Both the position numbers and the translations under genes were made by a program. Shown here piece by piece: positions 18,758-27,711 of a stretch of DNA of 64,000 bases. The notes beneath the pieces were generated by a model. That model did not search any database. It was not told where the DNA came from and worked only from the letters and a program-made list of their open reading frames with translations. The stretch comes from Paracoccus seriniphilus (lineage in GTDB: Bacteria > Pseudomonadota > Alphaproteobacteria > Rhodobacterales > Rhodobacteraceae). Location of the stretch: contig NZ_CP067129.1 in assembly GCF_028553745.1 (NCBI RefSeq), positions 1,098,501-1,162,500 of the forward strand, written 5' to 3'. Each line of letters opens with the position of its first letter. The stretch's first letter is position 1.

Positions 18758-20218
18758 ATGTCTACCGATCAGACGAATCCGCCCGGGTTGTACGCCGCAC
18801 GGGAACCGATCTTTCCCAAACGTGTCAAAGGGCGGTTTCGCAATCTGAAATGGATCGTCATGGCGCTGACGCTGGCGGTCTATTACATCATGCCCTGGAT
18901 CAGATGGGATCGCGGGCCGAACATGCCCGATCAGGCGGTTCTCGTCGATCTGGCCAACCGGCGGTTCTTTTTCTTCTGGATCGAGATCTGGCCACATGAG
19001 TTCTATTTCGTCGCGGGCCTGCTGGTCATGGCGGGGCTGGGGCTGTTCCTGTTCACCTCGGCGCTGGGGCGGGTGTGGTGTGGCTATACCTGCCCGCAAA
19101 CCGTCTGGACGGATCTGTTCATTCTGGTCGAGCGATGGATCGAGGGCGACCGCAACAACCGGATCCGTCTGCACCGGCAGAATTGGAACGCCCGCAAGGT
19201 CCGGCTGCGGCTGGTCAAATGGACGGTCTGGCTGATCATCGCTTTGCTGACCGGCGGGGCGTGGATCTTCTATTTCACCGATGCGCCGACGCTGCTGCGC
19301 GACCTGGTGACAGGCCAGGCGCATCCGGTGGCCTATATCACCATGGCCGTTCTGACCGCGACGACATTCCTGTTCGGCGGTTTCGCGCGCGAGCAGATCT
19401 GTATCTATGCCTGCCCCTGGCCGCGCATTCAGGCCGCCATGATGGACGAGGATACGCTGACCGTCGCCTATCGCGAGTGGCGCGGTGAACCGCGCGGCAA
19501 GAAGGCCCCGGCAAAGCAGGCGGCTGGCTCTGCCGCGTCGGCCCCGGACCTGGGCGGGTCGGGCGATTGTATCGACTGTCTGGCCTGTGTGAATGTCTGT
19601 CCCATGGGAATCGACATTCGGGACGGGCAACAGCTTGAATGCATCACCTGCGCGCTGTGCATCGATGCCTGCGATGATATCATGGACAAGATCGGCAAAC
19701 CGCGCGGGCTGATCGACTATATGGCGCTGAAGGATGAGACGGCTGAACGCGCCGGTGAAAAGCCGCGCCCGGTGCTGAAGCACATTCTGCGTCCCCGGAC
19801 GATCCTGTATTTCACCCTGTGGTCGGGGATCGGGATCTTGCTGCTGGTTGCGCTGCTGATGCGTTCTTCGGTGGACATGAATGTTTCGCCGGTCCGAAAT
19901 CCCCTGTATGTCACCATGTCGGACGGTGCGATCCGCAACACCTATGAGCTGCGTTTGCGCAACAAGCAGCATGAGGCCCGCGAATATGCCTTTACGGTGG
20001 AAGGTGCCGAAGGGGTGGAAATGAAGATTGAAGGGGCCGAGGGCAACAGCGTGACCGTTCCCGCCGATGAAACACTGTCCGCGCGACTGTATCTGACCGC
20101 ACCCGCAGGATCGCCGCTGACGCGCAGTGAAAGTGACGAGATCCGGCTGGTCGCCTCGGACCTTCAGGGCGATGCCACGGCAACGGTTGAAACCGTATTC
20201 CACGGCAAGGGGGAATAG
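18758..20218 (+). CDS. ccoG: cbb3 oxidase accessory protein CcoG (RdxA/FixG)
   Basis: Membrane ferredoxin-like protein needed for cbb3 oxidase assembly; in Rhodobacter the homologue has been reported to act as a cupric reductase supplying Cu(I). The 486 residues carry about five TM segments, a GYTCPQTVW site, two [4Fe-4S] motifs (CIDCLACVNVCPMGI from C271 and CITCALCIDACD from C295), and a C-terminal periplasmic Ig-like domain after a last TM helix near residue 350. First gene of ccoGHIS, whose other members follow with 0-5 base gaps; preceded by an FNR box. Confidence 0.96.
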   Translation: MSTDQTNPPGLYAAREPIFPKRVKGRFRNLKWIVMALTLAVYYIMPWIRWDRGPNMPDQAVLVDLANRRFFFFWIEIWPHEFYFVAGLLVMAGLGLFLFTSALGRVWCGYTCPQTVWTDLFILVERWIEGDRNNRIRLHRQNWNARKVRLRLVKWTVWLIIALLTGGAWIFYFTDAPTLLRDLVTGQAHPVAYITMAVLTATTFLFGGFAREQICIYACPWPRIQAAMMDEDTLTVAYREWRGEPRGKKAPAKQAAGSAASAPDLGGSGDCIDCLACVNVCPMGIDIRDGQQLECITCALCIDACDDIMDKIGKPRGLIDYMALKDETAERAGEKPRPVLKHILRPRTILYFTLWSGIGILLLVALLMRSSVDMNVSPVRNPLYVTMSDGAIRNTYELRLRNKQHEAREYAFTVEGAEGVEMKIEGAEGNSVTVPADETLSARLYLTAPAGSPLTRSESDEIRLVASDLQGDATATVETVFHGKGE

Positions 20219-20686
20219 ATGATGCGTCGCGAATTGACCGGTCGCCATGTTCTGATGATCACTGTCGCGGCCTTCGGCGTGATCATCGGCGTCAATGTCG
20301 TCATGGCGGTCAAGGCGGTGGGGACATTTCCGGGGCTGGAGGTTGCCAACAGCTATGTCGCCTCGCAAAGCTTCGATCGCGAGCGGGCCGCGCAGGATGC
20401 GCTTGGCTGGACGACGACTGCGGATTACGATGGCGAATGGCTGACCTTGACCATCACGGATGCGGACGGCCTGCCGGCACCGGTCGAAAACCTGAAGGTG
20501 ATCGTCGGGCGCCCCACGCATGTCCGCGCCGATCAGACCCCCGAGTTCGTCTATCGCAATGGCGCGTTCCATGCGCCGCTGTCGCTGTCTCCCGGCGCGT
20601 GGAACATCCATGTCACTGGCACGGCTCCGGACGGCACCGAATTTCGCCAGAGGCTGGATCACTATGCCGGCGCAATGGTGAACTGA
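20219..20686 (+). CDS. ccoH: cbb3 oxidase assembly protein CcoH (FixH)
   Basis: A 155-residue inner-membrane protein with one N-terminal TM helix (VLMITVAAFGVIIGVNVVMAVK, about residues 10-32) and a periplasmic FixH domain, including SYVASQSFDRERAAQ and a beta-rich rest. It associates with cbb3 oxidase during assembly. The ATG abuts the ccoG stop; a second ATG follows at once and is equally possible. Confidence 0.92.
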   Translation: MMRRELTGRHVLMITVAAFGVIIGVNVVMAVKAVGTFPGLEVANSYVASQSFDRERAAQDALGWTTTADYDGEWLTLTITDADGLPAPVENLKVIVGRPTHVRADQTPEFVYRNGAFHAPLSLSPGAWNIHVTGTAPDGTEFRQRLDHYAGAMVN

Positions 20687-20687
20687 C

Positions 20688-22892
20688 ATGACTCAGGCTG
20701 CCCGATTCAGCGCCTGCCCGGCCTGCGATGTCGCGCCCCTTGCGCAGGGCATTGCGCGACGCGAGGCTGAAGGGGTCGGGCAGGGCGAATTGATTCTCTC
20801 GCTTCCCACCGCGCATTGTGCCGTTTGCATCACCGATGTCGAACGTGCCTTGATGGCGGTGCCGGGGGTGCGGCGCGCAAGGGTCAATCTGACACTGCGC
20901 CGGGTCAGGATCGATGCGCCGGGGCTGGAGGCCAGTGACCTGCTGCCGGTGCTGGAACGGATCGGCTATGAGGCACATGAACTGGACCCCGCCGCGCTGG
21001 ATACGGGCGCGACCGACAGGATGGGGCGTGACCTGCTGATGCGGATCGGCGTGGCCGGCTTTGCGATGATGAATATCATGATCCTGTCAGTCGCGGTCTG
21101 GTCCGGGGCGGATGAGGCCTCGCGTGATCTGTTCCACTGGATATCGGCGGCCATCGCCCTGCCGACGATTGCCTTTGCGGGCCAGCCCTTCTTTGCCAGC
21201 GCCTATGGTGCCCTGCGCGCGCGACGGCTGGGGATGGATGTGCCGATTTCCCTGGCGTTGATTCTGGCCACCGCGATCTCGCTCTATGAAACGCGAAACT
21301 CGGGTCATCACGCCTATTTCGACGCGGCGGTGATGCTGTGTTTCTTTCTGTTGATCGGGCGCTATCTGGATCACCGGACCCGCGCGATTGCCCGTTCGGC
21401 CGCGGCCGAACTCAGCGCGCTGGAGGTGCCGCGGGCGACGCGGTTGTGCGAAGGGGGCGAAGAGGTGGTTCCGGTGGCGCAACTGCGTCCTGGTGATCTG
21501 CTGCGGATCCTGCCCGGCACAAGGATTCCTGCGGATGGCGAGATCGCGGAAGGTCAAAGCGAGATAGACCGTGCGTTGCTGACCGGGGAAACCCTGCCTT
21601 TTGCCGCAAGCGCCGGCGATATGCTTTCGGCGGGTGAAATCAATCTGACCGGTCCGCTGACCCTGCGTGTGACCGCGGCCGGTGCCGACAGTTCGCTGGC
21701 GCAGCTGACGGCCTTGGTCGAGGCGGCGGAATCCGCGCGCGGGCGTTATACGTCTTTGGCCGAGCGTGCCTCGCGCGCCTATGCGCCGGTTGTGCATATC
21801 CTTGCGCTGGCCAGCTTTCTGGGCTGGTTCTGGATTACCCGCGACATTCGACATTCGGTGAACATCGCGGCGGCGGTTCTGATCATCACCTGTCCCTGTG
21901 CGCTGGGCCTCGCCGTACCCGCCGTGGTCACGGCGGCCTCGGGGCGGTTGTTTCGCAAGGGGCTGTTGATCAAGAATGGCACGGCGCTGGAGAGACTGGC
22001 CCAGGTTGATACGGTGGTTTTCGACAAGACCGGCACGCTGACCATGGGGACGCCCCGGCTGGTATCGCCCGAACGGATCCCGGCAGAGCTTGCTCCGGTC
22101 GTCCTGGCCCTTGCCGCGGCATCGTCGCATCCGCTGTCACGGGCGCTGGTCGCTGCGCTGGATGAATATCTGCCGGCCGATCTGGCCGAGGTTCACGAAT
22201 GTCCCGGATATGGCGTATCGGCCCGCTGGAACGGACAGGAGGTCCGTCTGGGTCGTGCTGACTGGCTGAGGGTGAGCGACGATCAGAATGCCCGCCCCGG
22301 CATATCGACCTGGCTGTCCGTCGAGGGGCAGGGCGCACCCATCCGGCTGGATTTCACCGATGCCTTGCGCCCCGGCGCCGCCGATTGCGTCGCGCGCCTG
22401 CATCGCGACGGGCTGCAGGTGATCCTGCTGTCGGGCGACCGTCTGGCCACGGTGGCCGATCTGGCCGCGAAACTGGATATTCGCGAGTATCGCGCGGCCG
22501 TTGATCCCTTGGGCAAGGCGGCGATGATCGACGGGCTTGCCCGGCAGGGCCGTCAAGTGCTGATGGTCGGGGACGGGTTGAATGATACGGCGGCCCTGGC
22601 TGGCGCGCATGTGTCGATTTCGCCAGCCACGGCGCTGGATGCCGCCCGTGTTGCCAGCGACATGGTGCTTACGGGCCAGAACCTGTTGCCGGTTGCGGAT
22701 GCAATCGTCACGGCAAGACAGGCAACGCGGCGCATCAAGGAGAATTTTTCGATCTCCATTCTGTACAATATCGTCGCGGTTCCCATTGCCGTGGCCGGTT
22801 TGGCCACGCCCCTGATTGCGGCGCTTGCGATGTCGGCAAGTTCGATCACCGTGACATTGAACGCGCTGCGTCTGCGCCATTCGAAAAGCTGA
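20688..22892 (+). CDS. ccoI: copper-translocating P1B-type ATPase for cbb3 oxidase
   Basis: Copper-exporting ATPase (FixI/CopA2 type) that delivers copper for assembly of the cbb3 CuB site rather than bulk detoxification. The 734 residues show a N-terminal ACPACD, a HMA domain with CAVC (C44), the transmembrane CPC (402-404), DKTG phosphorylation site (D446), SSHPLS, and GDGLNDTAAL. The start is one base after the ccoH stop. Gene order with ccoG, ccoH and ccoS supports the assignment over a general CopA. Confidence 0.96.
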   Translation: MTQAARFSACPACDVAPLAQGIARREAEGVGQGELILSLPTAHCAVCITDVERALMAVPGVRRARVNLTLRRVRIDAPGLEASDLLPVLERIGYEAHELDPAALDTGATDRMGRDLLMRIGVAGFAMMNIMILSVAVWSGADEASRDLFHWISAAIALPTIAFAGQPFFASAYGALRARRLGMDVPISLALILATAISLYETRNSGHHAYFDAAVMLCFFLLIGRYLDHRTRAIARSAAAELSALEVPRATRLCEGGEEVVPVAQLRPGDLLRILPGTRIPADGEIAEGQSEIDRALLTGETLPFAASAGDMLSAGEINLTGPLTLRVTAAGADSSLAQLTALVEAAESARGRYTSLAERASRAYAPVVHILALASFLGWFWITRDIRHSVNIAAAVLIITCPCALGLAVPAVVTAASGRLFRKGLLIKNGTALERLAQVDTVVFDKTGTLTMGTPRLVSPERIPAELAPVVLALAAASSHPLSRALVAALDEYLPADLAEVHECPGYGVSARWNGQEVRLGRADWLRVSDDQNARPGISTWLSVEGQGAPIRLDFTDALRPGAADCVARLHRDGLQVILLSGDRLATVADLAAKLDIREYRAAVDPLGKAAMIDGLARQGRQVLMVGDGLNDTAALAGAHVSISPATALDAARVASDMVLTGQNLLPVADAIVTARQATRRIKENFSISILYNIVAVPIAVAGLATPLIAALAMSASSITVTLNALRLRHSKS

Positions 22893-22897
22893 GTGCC

Positions 22898-23059
22898 ATG
22901 GAAATCCTGACGATTCTCATTCCTGTATCTCTGGGCCTCGGCGGGATCGGGCTGGGGGCCTTCATCTGGGCGCTGCGCTCGCATCAGTTCGAAGATCCCA
23001 AGGGCGACGCGGAACGTATCCTGAGCGATGAATGGGATGATCATCCCCGACCGGACTAG
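22898..23059 (+). CDS. ccoS: cbb3 oxidase maturation protein CcoS
   Basis: A 53-residue single-TM protein: MEILTILIPVSLGLGGIGLG forms the start of the helix, followed by FIWALRSHQFEDPKGDAERI, a typical CcoS segment, and an acidic tail with DEWDDHPRPD. CcoS is required for cofactor (haem b and copper) insertion into cbb3 oxidase. The gene starts 5 bases after ccoI, completing ccoGHIS. It is short enough to be missed by a length filter. Confidence 0.93.
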   Translation: MEILTILIPVSLGLGGIGLGAFIWALRSHQFEDPKGDAERILSDEWDDHPRPD

Positions 23060-23111
23060 GTTTCAGGAGTCTCCGGGCCCTTGCGCCATGCATGAACGAC
23101 CAACTGCCAAA

Positions 23112-23144
23112 TGAAGACGCCGGCCTGACAGGCCGGCGTCTTCA
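23112..23144. terminator. 15-bp perfect hairpin between convergent ccoS and dac
   Basis: TGAAGACGCCGGCCT (23112-23126) pairs perfectly with AGGCCGGCGTCTTCA (23130-23144) around a 3-base loop. It lies between two convergent genes, so it likely ends both transcripts. No T-run on the plus strand; the minus strand has only TTT after CA. Confidence 0.7.
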
Positions 23145-23170
23145 GGATCATACTGCGGTCTCTTTCCGGA

Positions 23171-24841
23171 TCAGGGACCGACGACCGAACAGCTTTGGGA
23201 ACGGGCGCGCAACCTTTCGCAGGCCAGATAGGCATCGGCCTTGGAAAGATTGACGAATTTGGCCTGAAAGCCGCGATTGGTGTCGGCGATCCGGCGATCC
23301 GCCCCATCCAGGACGGTGCCATCCTGCAATGCGGTCTTGAGCAGCAGCTTTTCGGCTTCGATATGCGATCGGTACAGGCCCAGATTGACGCCCCAGTAGC
23401 GGCCACTATCCGCAGGCCGAGAGACGATTTCCAGCTCTTCGGGTTCCGAGATGTCGCCTTCGCCCATTGCGGCAAGGATCACCGTTTCAGAGCGGGGCTT
23501 CGGTGCCGGAGATGCAAGAAGTGCAAGCGATGGCTGACCTTCGGAAGAGGTCGCGGCGGCCACGGCGCGGGCAATGGCCTCGGCATCCTGATCGCCGATT
23601 GCTGCCGTGCTGCCACGCGAACGCGGCGCGCGGAGCGGCCGTGCCGAGGCCTGCAACACCGGTGCAGCCAAACTTGCCGATTGGGTCGCGGTTCTGTCGT
23701 CGGGCGCGGTGGCTCCGGCGGCCGCAAGCGCCTTTTCCAGCGCATTGCCACGCACGGCAGGACGCAGTGGCGGGCGGGTGCTGGCGGTCAGGCGCAATGA
23801 ACTGCCTGACAACTGTGTCTGGGTCGCCTTGCGCACGGCGGCTGCCAGAGGGTCGCTGACCGCGGCGGTCGATGCGGTGTTCCGTGGGACGCGGGCAGGC
23901 GGTTCGGAAGACTTGAGCACCAGTTTCTGAGGGGCGGGGCTGGTCGCAGCGGCTTTGGGCGCAACCTTGGCCCGCCGGACGACCTTTTGCGTCAGAAGCT
24001 GCGGCTTCCTGGGGCGCACCTCGCGGACGCGGCTCGGCACGCGCTTGAAGCCCTCGTCCAGCAATTGCGCCATGACCTGATTGCGCTGTGCGGTAGAGGT
24101 GCCGCCGAACACGGTGGCAATCAGCCGCTTGTTGCCGCGCTGTGCCGAAGCCGTCAAATTGAAGCCGGCAGCACGGGTATAGCCGGTCTTGATGCCATCC
24201 GCGCCTTCATATGCATCAAGAAAACGCCGGTTGGTCGATGATACCTTCTTGATGCCCGCATCCGCCGAGCGACGCGAGAACAGGTTGTAATATTGCGGGA
24301 AGTCATAGAACAGCCGACGGCCCAGGATCGACATGTCATGGGCCGTGGAATAATGGCCCTCTTGCGTCAGGCCATTGGCATTCATGAAATGGGTGTTGCG
24401 CATCCCCAGGGCCTTGGCCATGGCCGTCATCTGCCGGGCGAAGGCCGTTTCGGACCCGGCCAGCCCTTCGCCGATGGCGGTCGCGGCGTCATTGGCCGAT
24501 TTGATCGCTGCCGCGCGGATCAGGTAGCGTAGCTCGATTTTCTGGCCGGCGCGAAGCCCCAGCTTTGACGGGGGTTCGGCGGCGGCGTTGGAGGAAACCA
24601 CCACCTTCGAGTCCAGTCTGACCTGACCGCGCTCTATGGCCGTAAATGCCAGATAGAGCGTCATCATCTTGGTCAGGGATGCAGGGTGCAGTTTCGTGTC
24701 GGCGTTCTGCTGGTAAACTGGCTTGCCGGTGCGCGCGTCCATCACATATGCGGCGAAGGGCGCTGCGGACAGGCTGGCGGGGGCCAGAACAGTCAACAGG
24801 ATGAACGCCCACAGACGGGCTGTCATGGTAAATGGGGTCAC
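23171..24841 (-). CDS. D-alanyl-D-alanine carboxypeptidase (PBP5-like) with C-terminal SPOR domain
   Basis: Periplasmic low-molecular-weight penicillin-binding protein that trims the pentapeptide of peptidoglycan. The 556-residue protein has a signal peptide (about residues 1-27), the active-site S-x-x-K at SLTK (S55-K58), a SAN motif in IKSANDAA, and KTG in DGIKTGYTRAAGF. A long Ala/Pro/Arg-rich linker from about residue 280 to 470 leads to a SPOR domain (YWGVNLGLYRSHIEAEKLL onward), which binds denuded glycan at the septum. This suggests a division-site carboxypeptidase. Usual PBP5 lacks SPOR. Confidence 0.92.
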   Translation of the reverse strand: MTPFTMTARLWAFILLTVLAPASLSAAPFAAYVMDARTGKPVYQQNADTKLHPASLTKMMTLYLAFTAIERGQVRLDSKVVVSSNAAAEPPSKLGLRAGQKIELRYLIRAAAIKSANDAATAIGEGLAGSETAFARQMTAMAKALGMRNTHFMNANGLTQEGHYSTAHDMSILGRRLFYDFPQYYNLFSRRSADAGIKKVSSTNRRFLDAYEGADGIKTGYTRAAGFNLTASAQRGNKRLIATVFGGTSTAQRNQVMAQLLDEGFKRVPSRVREVRPRKPQLLTQKVVRRAKVAPKAAATSPAPQKLVLKSSEPPARVPRNTASTAAVSDPLAAAVRKATQTQLSGSSLRLTASTRPPLRPAVRGNALEKALAAAGATAPDDRTATQSASLAAPVLQASARPLRAPRSRGSTAAIGDQDAEAIARAVAAATSSEGQPSLALLASPAPKPRSETVILAAMGEGDISEPEELEIVSRPADSGRYWGVNLGLYRSHIEAEKLLLKTALQDGTVLDGADRRIADTNRGFQAKFVNLSKADAYLACERLRARSQSCSVVGP

Positions 24842-25093
24842 TGTCGCGGTCTCTCTGCCTCGTGCAGGTGTATCTTTTGTCGCACACCCGTCGTTAACAG
24901 GAAGATAATAGCATGGGGGTGGTTCATGGGAAACCGGGCATTTGTTTTATTTCATTGCCTTGCGCTTTCACCTTCGAAAAACCTCCGGGGCTTTCATCCG
25001 CGCCAAAATCCACTATATTTCGCGTTCGAGCGTGCCGTTCACTTGCGGTGCGACATTCATTTCGCCGATCATTGAAGGCCAGGCAGCAACGCG

Positions 25094-25423
25094 ATGACGC
25101 ATTGGATGACTGATAGCGACAAGCCCGATGACCAGTTCGAGCTGGCGGTAAAGCCGCGGGCCAAGCCCAAGCGGCCGCCGATGTACAAGGTGCTGATGCT
25201 GAACGATGATTTCACCCCCATGGAATTCGTCGTTCACGTGTTGGAACGCCTGTTCGGCATGTCCCATGCTCAGGCCATCGAGATCATGCTGACCGTTCAC
25301 CGCAAGGGTGTGGCGGTCGTTGGCGTGTTTTCACATGAGATCGCCGAAACCAAGGTGGCGCAGGTGATGGAACTTGCGCGTCGCCAGCAGCATCCGCTGC
25401 AATGCACAATGGAAAAAGAGTAG
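25094..25423 (+). CDS. clpS: ATP-dependent Clp protease adaptor ClpS
   Basis: Delivers N-end-rule substrates to ClpAP. The 109 residues have the core [23 protein letters not shown], the His/Met-rich pocket [22 protein letters not shown] with the family's conserved KG, and a disordered N-terminus. An alternative ATG 12 bases in gives a protein four residues shorter. No clpA is adjacent in this window; the next gene starts 4 bases after the stop. Confidence 0.94.
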   Translation: MTHWMTDSDKPDDQFELAVKPRAKPKRPPMYKVLMLNDDFTPMEFVVHVLERLFGMSHAQAIEIMLTVHRKGVAVVGVFSHEIAETKVAQVMELARRQQHPLQCTMEKE

Positions 25424-25426
25424 TCT

Positions 25427-26422
25427 GTGTCAGAATCACGACTTTCAATCGCCTTTCCGGACGGACATCCGGAGGGCCGCATGCTGGTTGTCGGGGCAAA
25501 GGGTGGCGCTGCACTGGCACCGCTGGACCCGTCCTCTTCGATCATTCAGCAAGGCAATTATCCCGATTATCAGGCGCTGGCCGCCAGCGGGTACGAGGTT
25601 GTCACCACCGCCGAGGGTGATTTCGAGACCGCGCTGGTCTTTCTGCCCCGCGCCAAGGCCGAGGCGCGGGCGCGAATCGCCGATGCCTCGGCGCGGTTGC
25701 GCCCCGGTGCCGCATTGTGGATCGACGGCCAAAAGACTGATGGCGTCGATTCGATCCTGAAGGATCTGCGTAAACGCGCCACGGTCGATCAGGTCTACAG
25801 CAAGGGCCATGGCAAGATTTTCCGGGTTCTGCGCCCCGAAGGCGAATGGTTGCCGGCGTATTGGGTGTCGCGCGGCCATGAGGTCGCGCCGGGATTCGTG
25901 ACGCGCCCCGGCGTCTTTTCAGCGGATGGAATCGATCCCGGTTCGGCGCTTCTGGCCCGTCATCTGCCCGAACGCATGCCGACCCGGATGGTGGATCTGG
26001 GCGCTGGCTGGGGGTGGCTGTCGGCGCAGGTTCTGGCGCACCCCGGGGTCGAGGTGATCCATCTGGTCGAAGCCGAACATGCCGCGCTGGAATCCGCCAG
26101 GGAGAATGTCCGCGATCCCCGCGCCCGGTTCCATTGGACCGATGCGCGCAGCTTTTCGCTGCCGGAACCTGTCAATGGCGTGATCATGAATCCGCCATTT
26201 CATGTCGGCCGCATGGCGGACCCGCGACTGGGGCAGGAATTCATCGCCGCGGCTGCGCGGCTGCTGACCGGGGCCGGCAAGCTGTGGATGGTGGCCAATC
26301 GACATCTTCCATATGAAACCGTGCTGGGAGAACATTTCGCCCGCGTCAGCGAGATCGGCGGAGACACGAGGTTCAAGATCATCGAAGCCAGTGGCGCAGG
26401 CCGGAAGGGCGGACGGAAATGA
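25427..26422 (+). CDS. class I SAM-dependent methyltransferase, RsmC-like
   Basis: Probable 16S rRNA guanine-N2 methyltransferase of the RsmC/RlmG family. The 331 residues have a duplicated architecture: an N-terminal degenerate methyltransferase-like half and a C-terminal catalytic half with MVDLGAGWGWLSAQ (SAM loop) and the N6/N2-amino MTase motif NPPFH. Start is GTG at 25427, giving SESRLSIAF; it sits three bases after clpS. The last 4 bases overlap the SDR gene. The exact substrate is not established by sequence. Confidence 0.85.
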   Translation: MSESRLSIAFPDGHPEGRMLVVGAKGGAALAPLDPSSSIIQQGNYPDYQALAASGYEVVTTAEGDFETALVFLPRAKAEARARIADASARLRPGAALWIDGQKTDGVDSILKDLRKRATVDQVYSKGHGKIFRVLRPEGEWLPAYWVSRGHEVAPGFVTRPGVFSADGIDPGSALLARHLPERMPTRMVDLGAGWGWLSAQVLAHPGVEVIHLVEAEHAALESARENVRDPRARFHWTDARSFSLPEPVNGVIMNPPFHVGRMADPRLGQEFIAAAARLLTGAGKLWMVANRHLPYETVLGEHFARVSEIGGDTRFKIIEASGAGRKGGRK

Positions 26423-27225
26423 GCATGTCTATTCAGGGCAAGACGGCCATTGTCACCGGCGGATGCCGGGGCATCGGGCTGGCCATCGCCCAGCATTTCG
26501 TCGATTGCGGCGCGAATGTCATGATTGCCGACCGCGATGAGGCCGCCTTGGAGCAGGCCGTGTCCGATTGCGACGAAGGCAATGGCAAGGTGCGGAAATT
26601 CTCGGGCAATATCTGCGAAAAGCTGGCCATGGCGAATCTGCTTTCGGCAACGCTGGACAGTTTTGACCGGATCGACATTCTGGTGAACGCACATCGCTTC
26701 GTCGAGGCCTCGGACCCGCTGGACACCGACCCCGGTGTTCTTGAGGAAATGCTGCGCCAGAACATGATATCCGGGCTGCGTTTGTCGCAGATGGTCGCCA
26801 AGCGCATGATCAAGCAGGCCGAGGGCCAGACCGATCTGGTGCAGGCCGGTGCCATCGTCAATCTGTCCACGCTGGCTGCGTCACGGCCCGTGCCGCAGAT
26901 GCTGGGCTATTCGATCGCCTGCGCCGCACAGGAACAGGCAACACGAGGGCTGGCGCTCAGCCTTGCGCCGCATCGCATCCGCGTCAATGGCGTGCGCTTC
27001 AGCAGCGTCATGTCTCATGAGCTGAAATGCGCGTTGAAAGAGGATGACAGTCTGCGCTCTCAGATCGTCGCGGGCACGCCGCTGGGGCGCATTGCCTCGG
27101 CCGATGACGTGGCCGAGACGGCGCAATACCTGGTCAGCGAAGGGGCGCGTTTTGTCACCGGGCAGATCATCTCGATCGACGGTGGGCGCAGTCTGGCCGA
27201 TCCGGTGACGGCGCAGGGACTCTAG
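26419..27225 (+). CDS. SDR-family protein with altered catalytic motif
   Basis: A 268-residue Rossmann-fold protein of the short-chain dehydrogenase family, cofactor loop TGGCRGIGLA near residues 13-22. The family's NNAG is VNAH here, the catalytic Ser is in NLSTLAAS, and Tyr164 is present, but the Lys of YxxxK is replaced by Cys (YSIAC, C168). It may have changed or no oxidoreductase activity. It overlaps the preceding methyltransferase by 4 bases. No substrate can be named. Confidence 0.85.
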   Translation: MSMSIQGKTAIVTGGCRGIGLAIAQHFVDCGANVMIADRDEAALEQAVSDCDEGNGKVRKFSGNICEKLAMANLLSATLDSFDRIDILVNAHRFVEASDPLDTDPGVLEEMLRQNMISGLRLSQMVAKRMIKQAEGQTDLVQAGAIVNLSTLAASRPVPQMLGYSIACAAQEQATRGLALSLAPHRIRVNGVRFSSVMSHELKCALKEDDSLRSQIVAGTPLGRIASADDVAETAQYLVSEGARFVTGQIISIDGGRSLADPVTAQGL

Positions 27226-27228
27226 CGG

Positions 27229-27636
27229 TCACTCGGGATAGGCGGCCTTGCAGGCCTGCACGCTGGCCTGTGCCTTGGCTGCCAATTCCTTTTGTCGTTC
27301 ACGCAAGTTGTCGCGCTTGCGCGTTTCTGTCGCCGGGTCGATGGGGATGCGATAGCGCTGGATGTCGACACTTTCGACGTAGCAGGGGCGATAGGCCACC
27401 CGAATGCTGCCATCCTTGGCGCGATGCACTCTGCGGCATTGCGTCAACCGGTCGCTTTCGACCGCGCGCTCACCCCAGGCGTAGCCGCGCTCCAGATTGG
27501 CTTCGACCTCGTCCAGCAGCTTGCTGACGGCTCGGTATTCGCTTGTATGGCGGCTGATGCAACGTTCCTGTGGGGTGCCGCAGGCGGTAAGAGCCAGTGG
27601 CAGGGACAGCAATGCGAGGAAGGTGTTGCGGGGCAT
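27229..27636 (-). CDS. putative lipoprotein of unknown function
   Basis: A 135-residue protein beginning with a lipoprotein signal (SLPLALTAC, lipid-acceptor Cys19) followed by a charged helical domain with paired cysteines (CISRHTSEY, QCRRVHRA, RPCYVES and QACKAAYPE), suggestive of periplasmic disulfides. I do not recognise a characterised family. It is convergent with the SDR gene, with a 3-base gap, and divergent from hemF. Confidence 0.7.
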   Translation of the reverse strand: MPRNTFLALLSLPLALTACGTPQERCISRHTSEYRAVSKLLDEVEANLERGYAWGERAVESDRLTQCRRVHRAKDGSIRVAYRPCYVESVDIQRYRIPIDPATETRKRDNLRERQKELAAKAQASVQACKAAYPE

Positions 27637-27711
27637 GGCGCGTCTCTTTATTCCTGTTTTTCAAGTTTATCGGGCCTGAGCCGCCCTTGGCAAATCACGA
27701 TTGGGGATCAC

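Noticed and set aside
18722..20689. 655-residue open frame on the minus strand opposite ccoG-ccoH
   Set aside because: Antisense to well-supported genes; its residue bias is that of a complement of a GC-rich frame.
25427..25430. ATG start for the methyltransferase
   Set aside because: No in-frame ATG is near; the GTG at 25427 directly follows clpS and fits.
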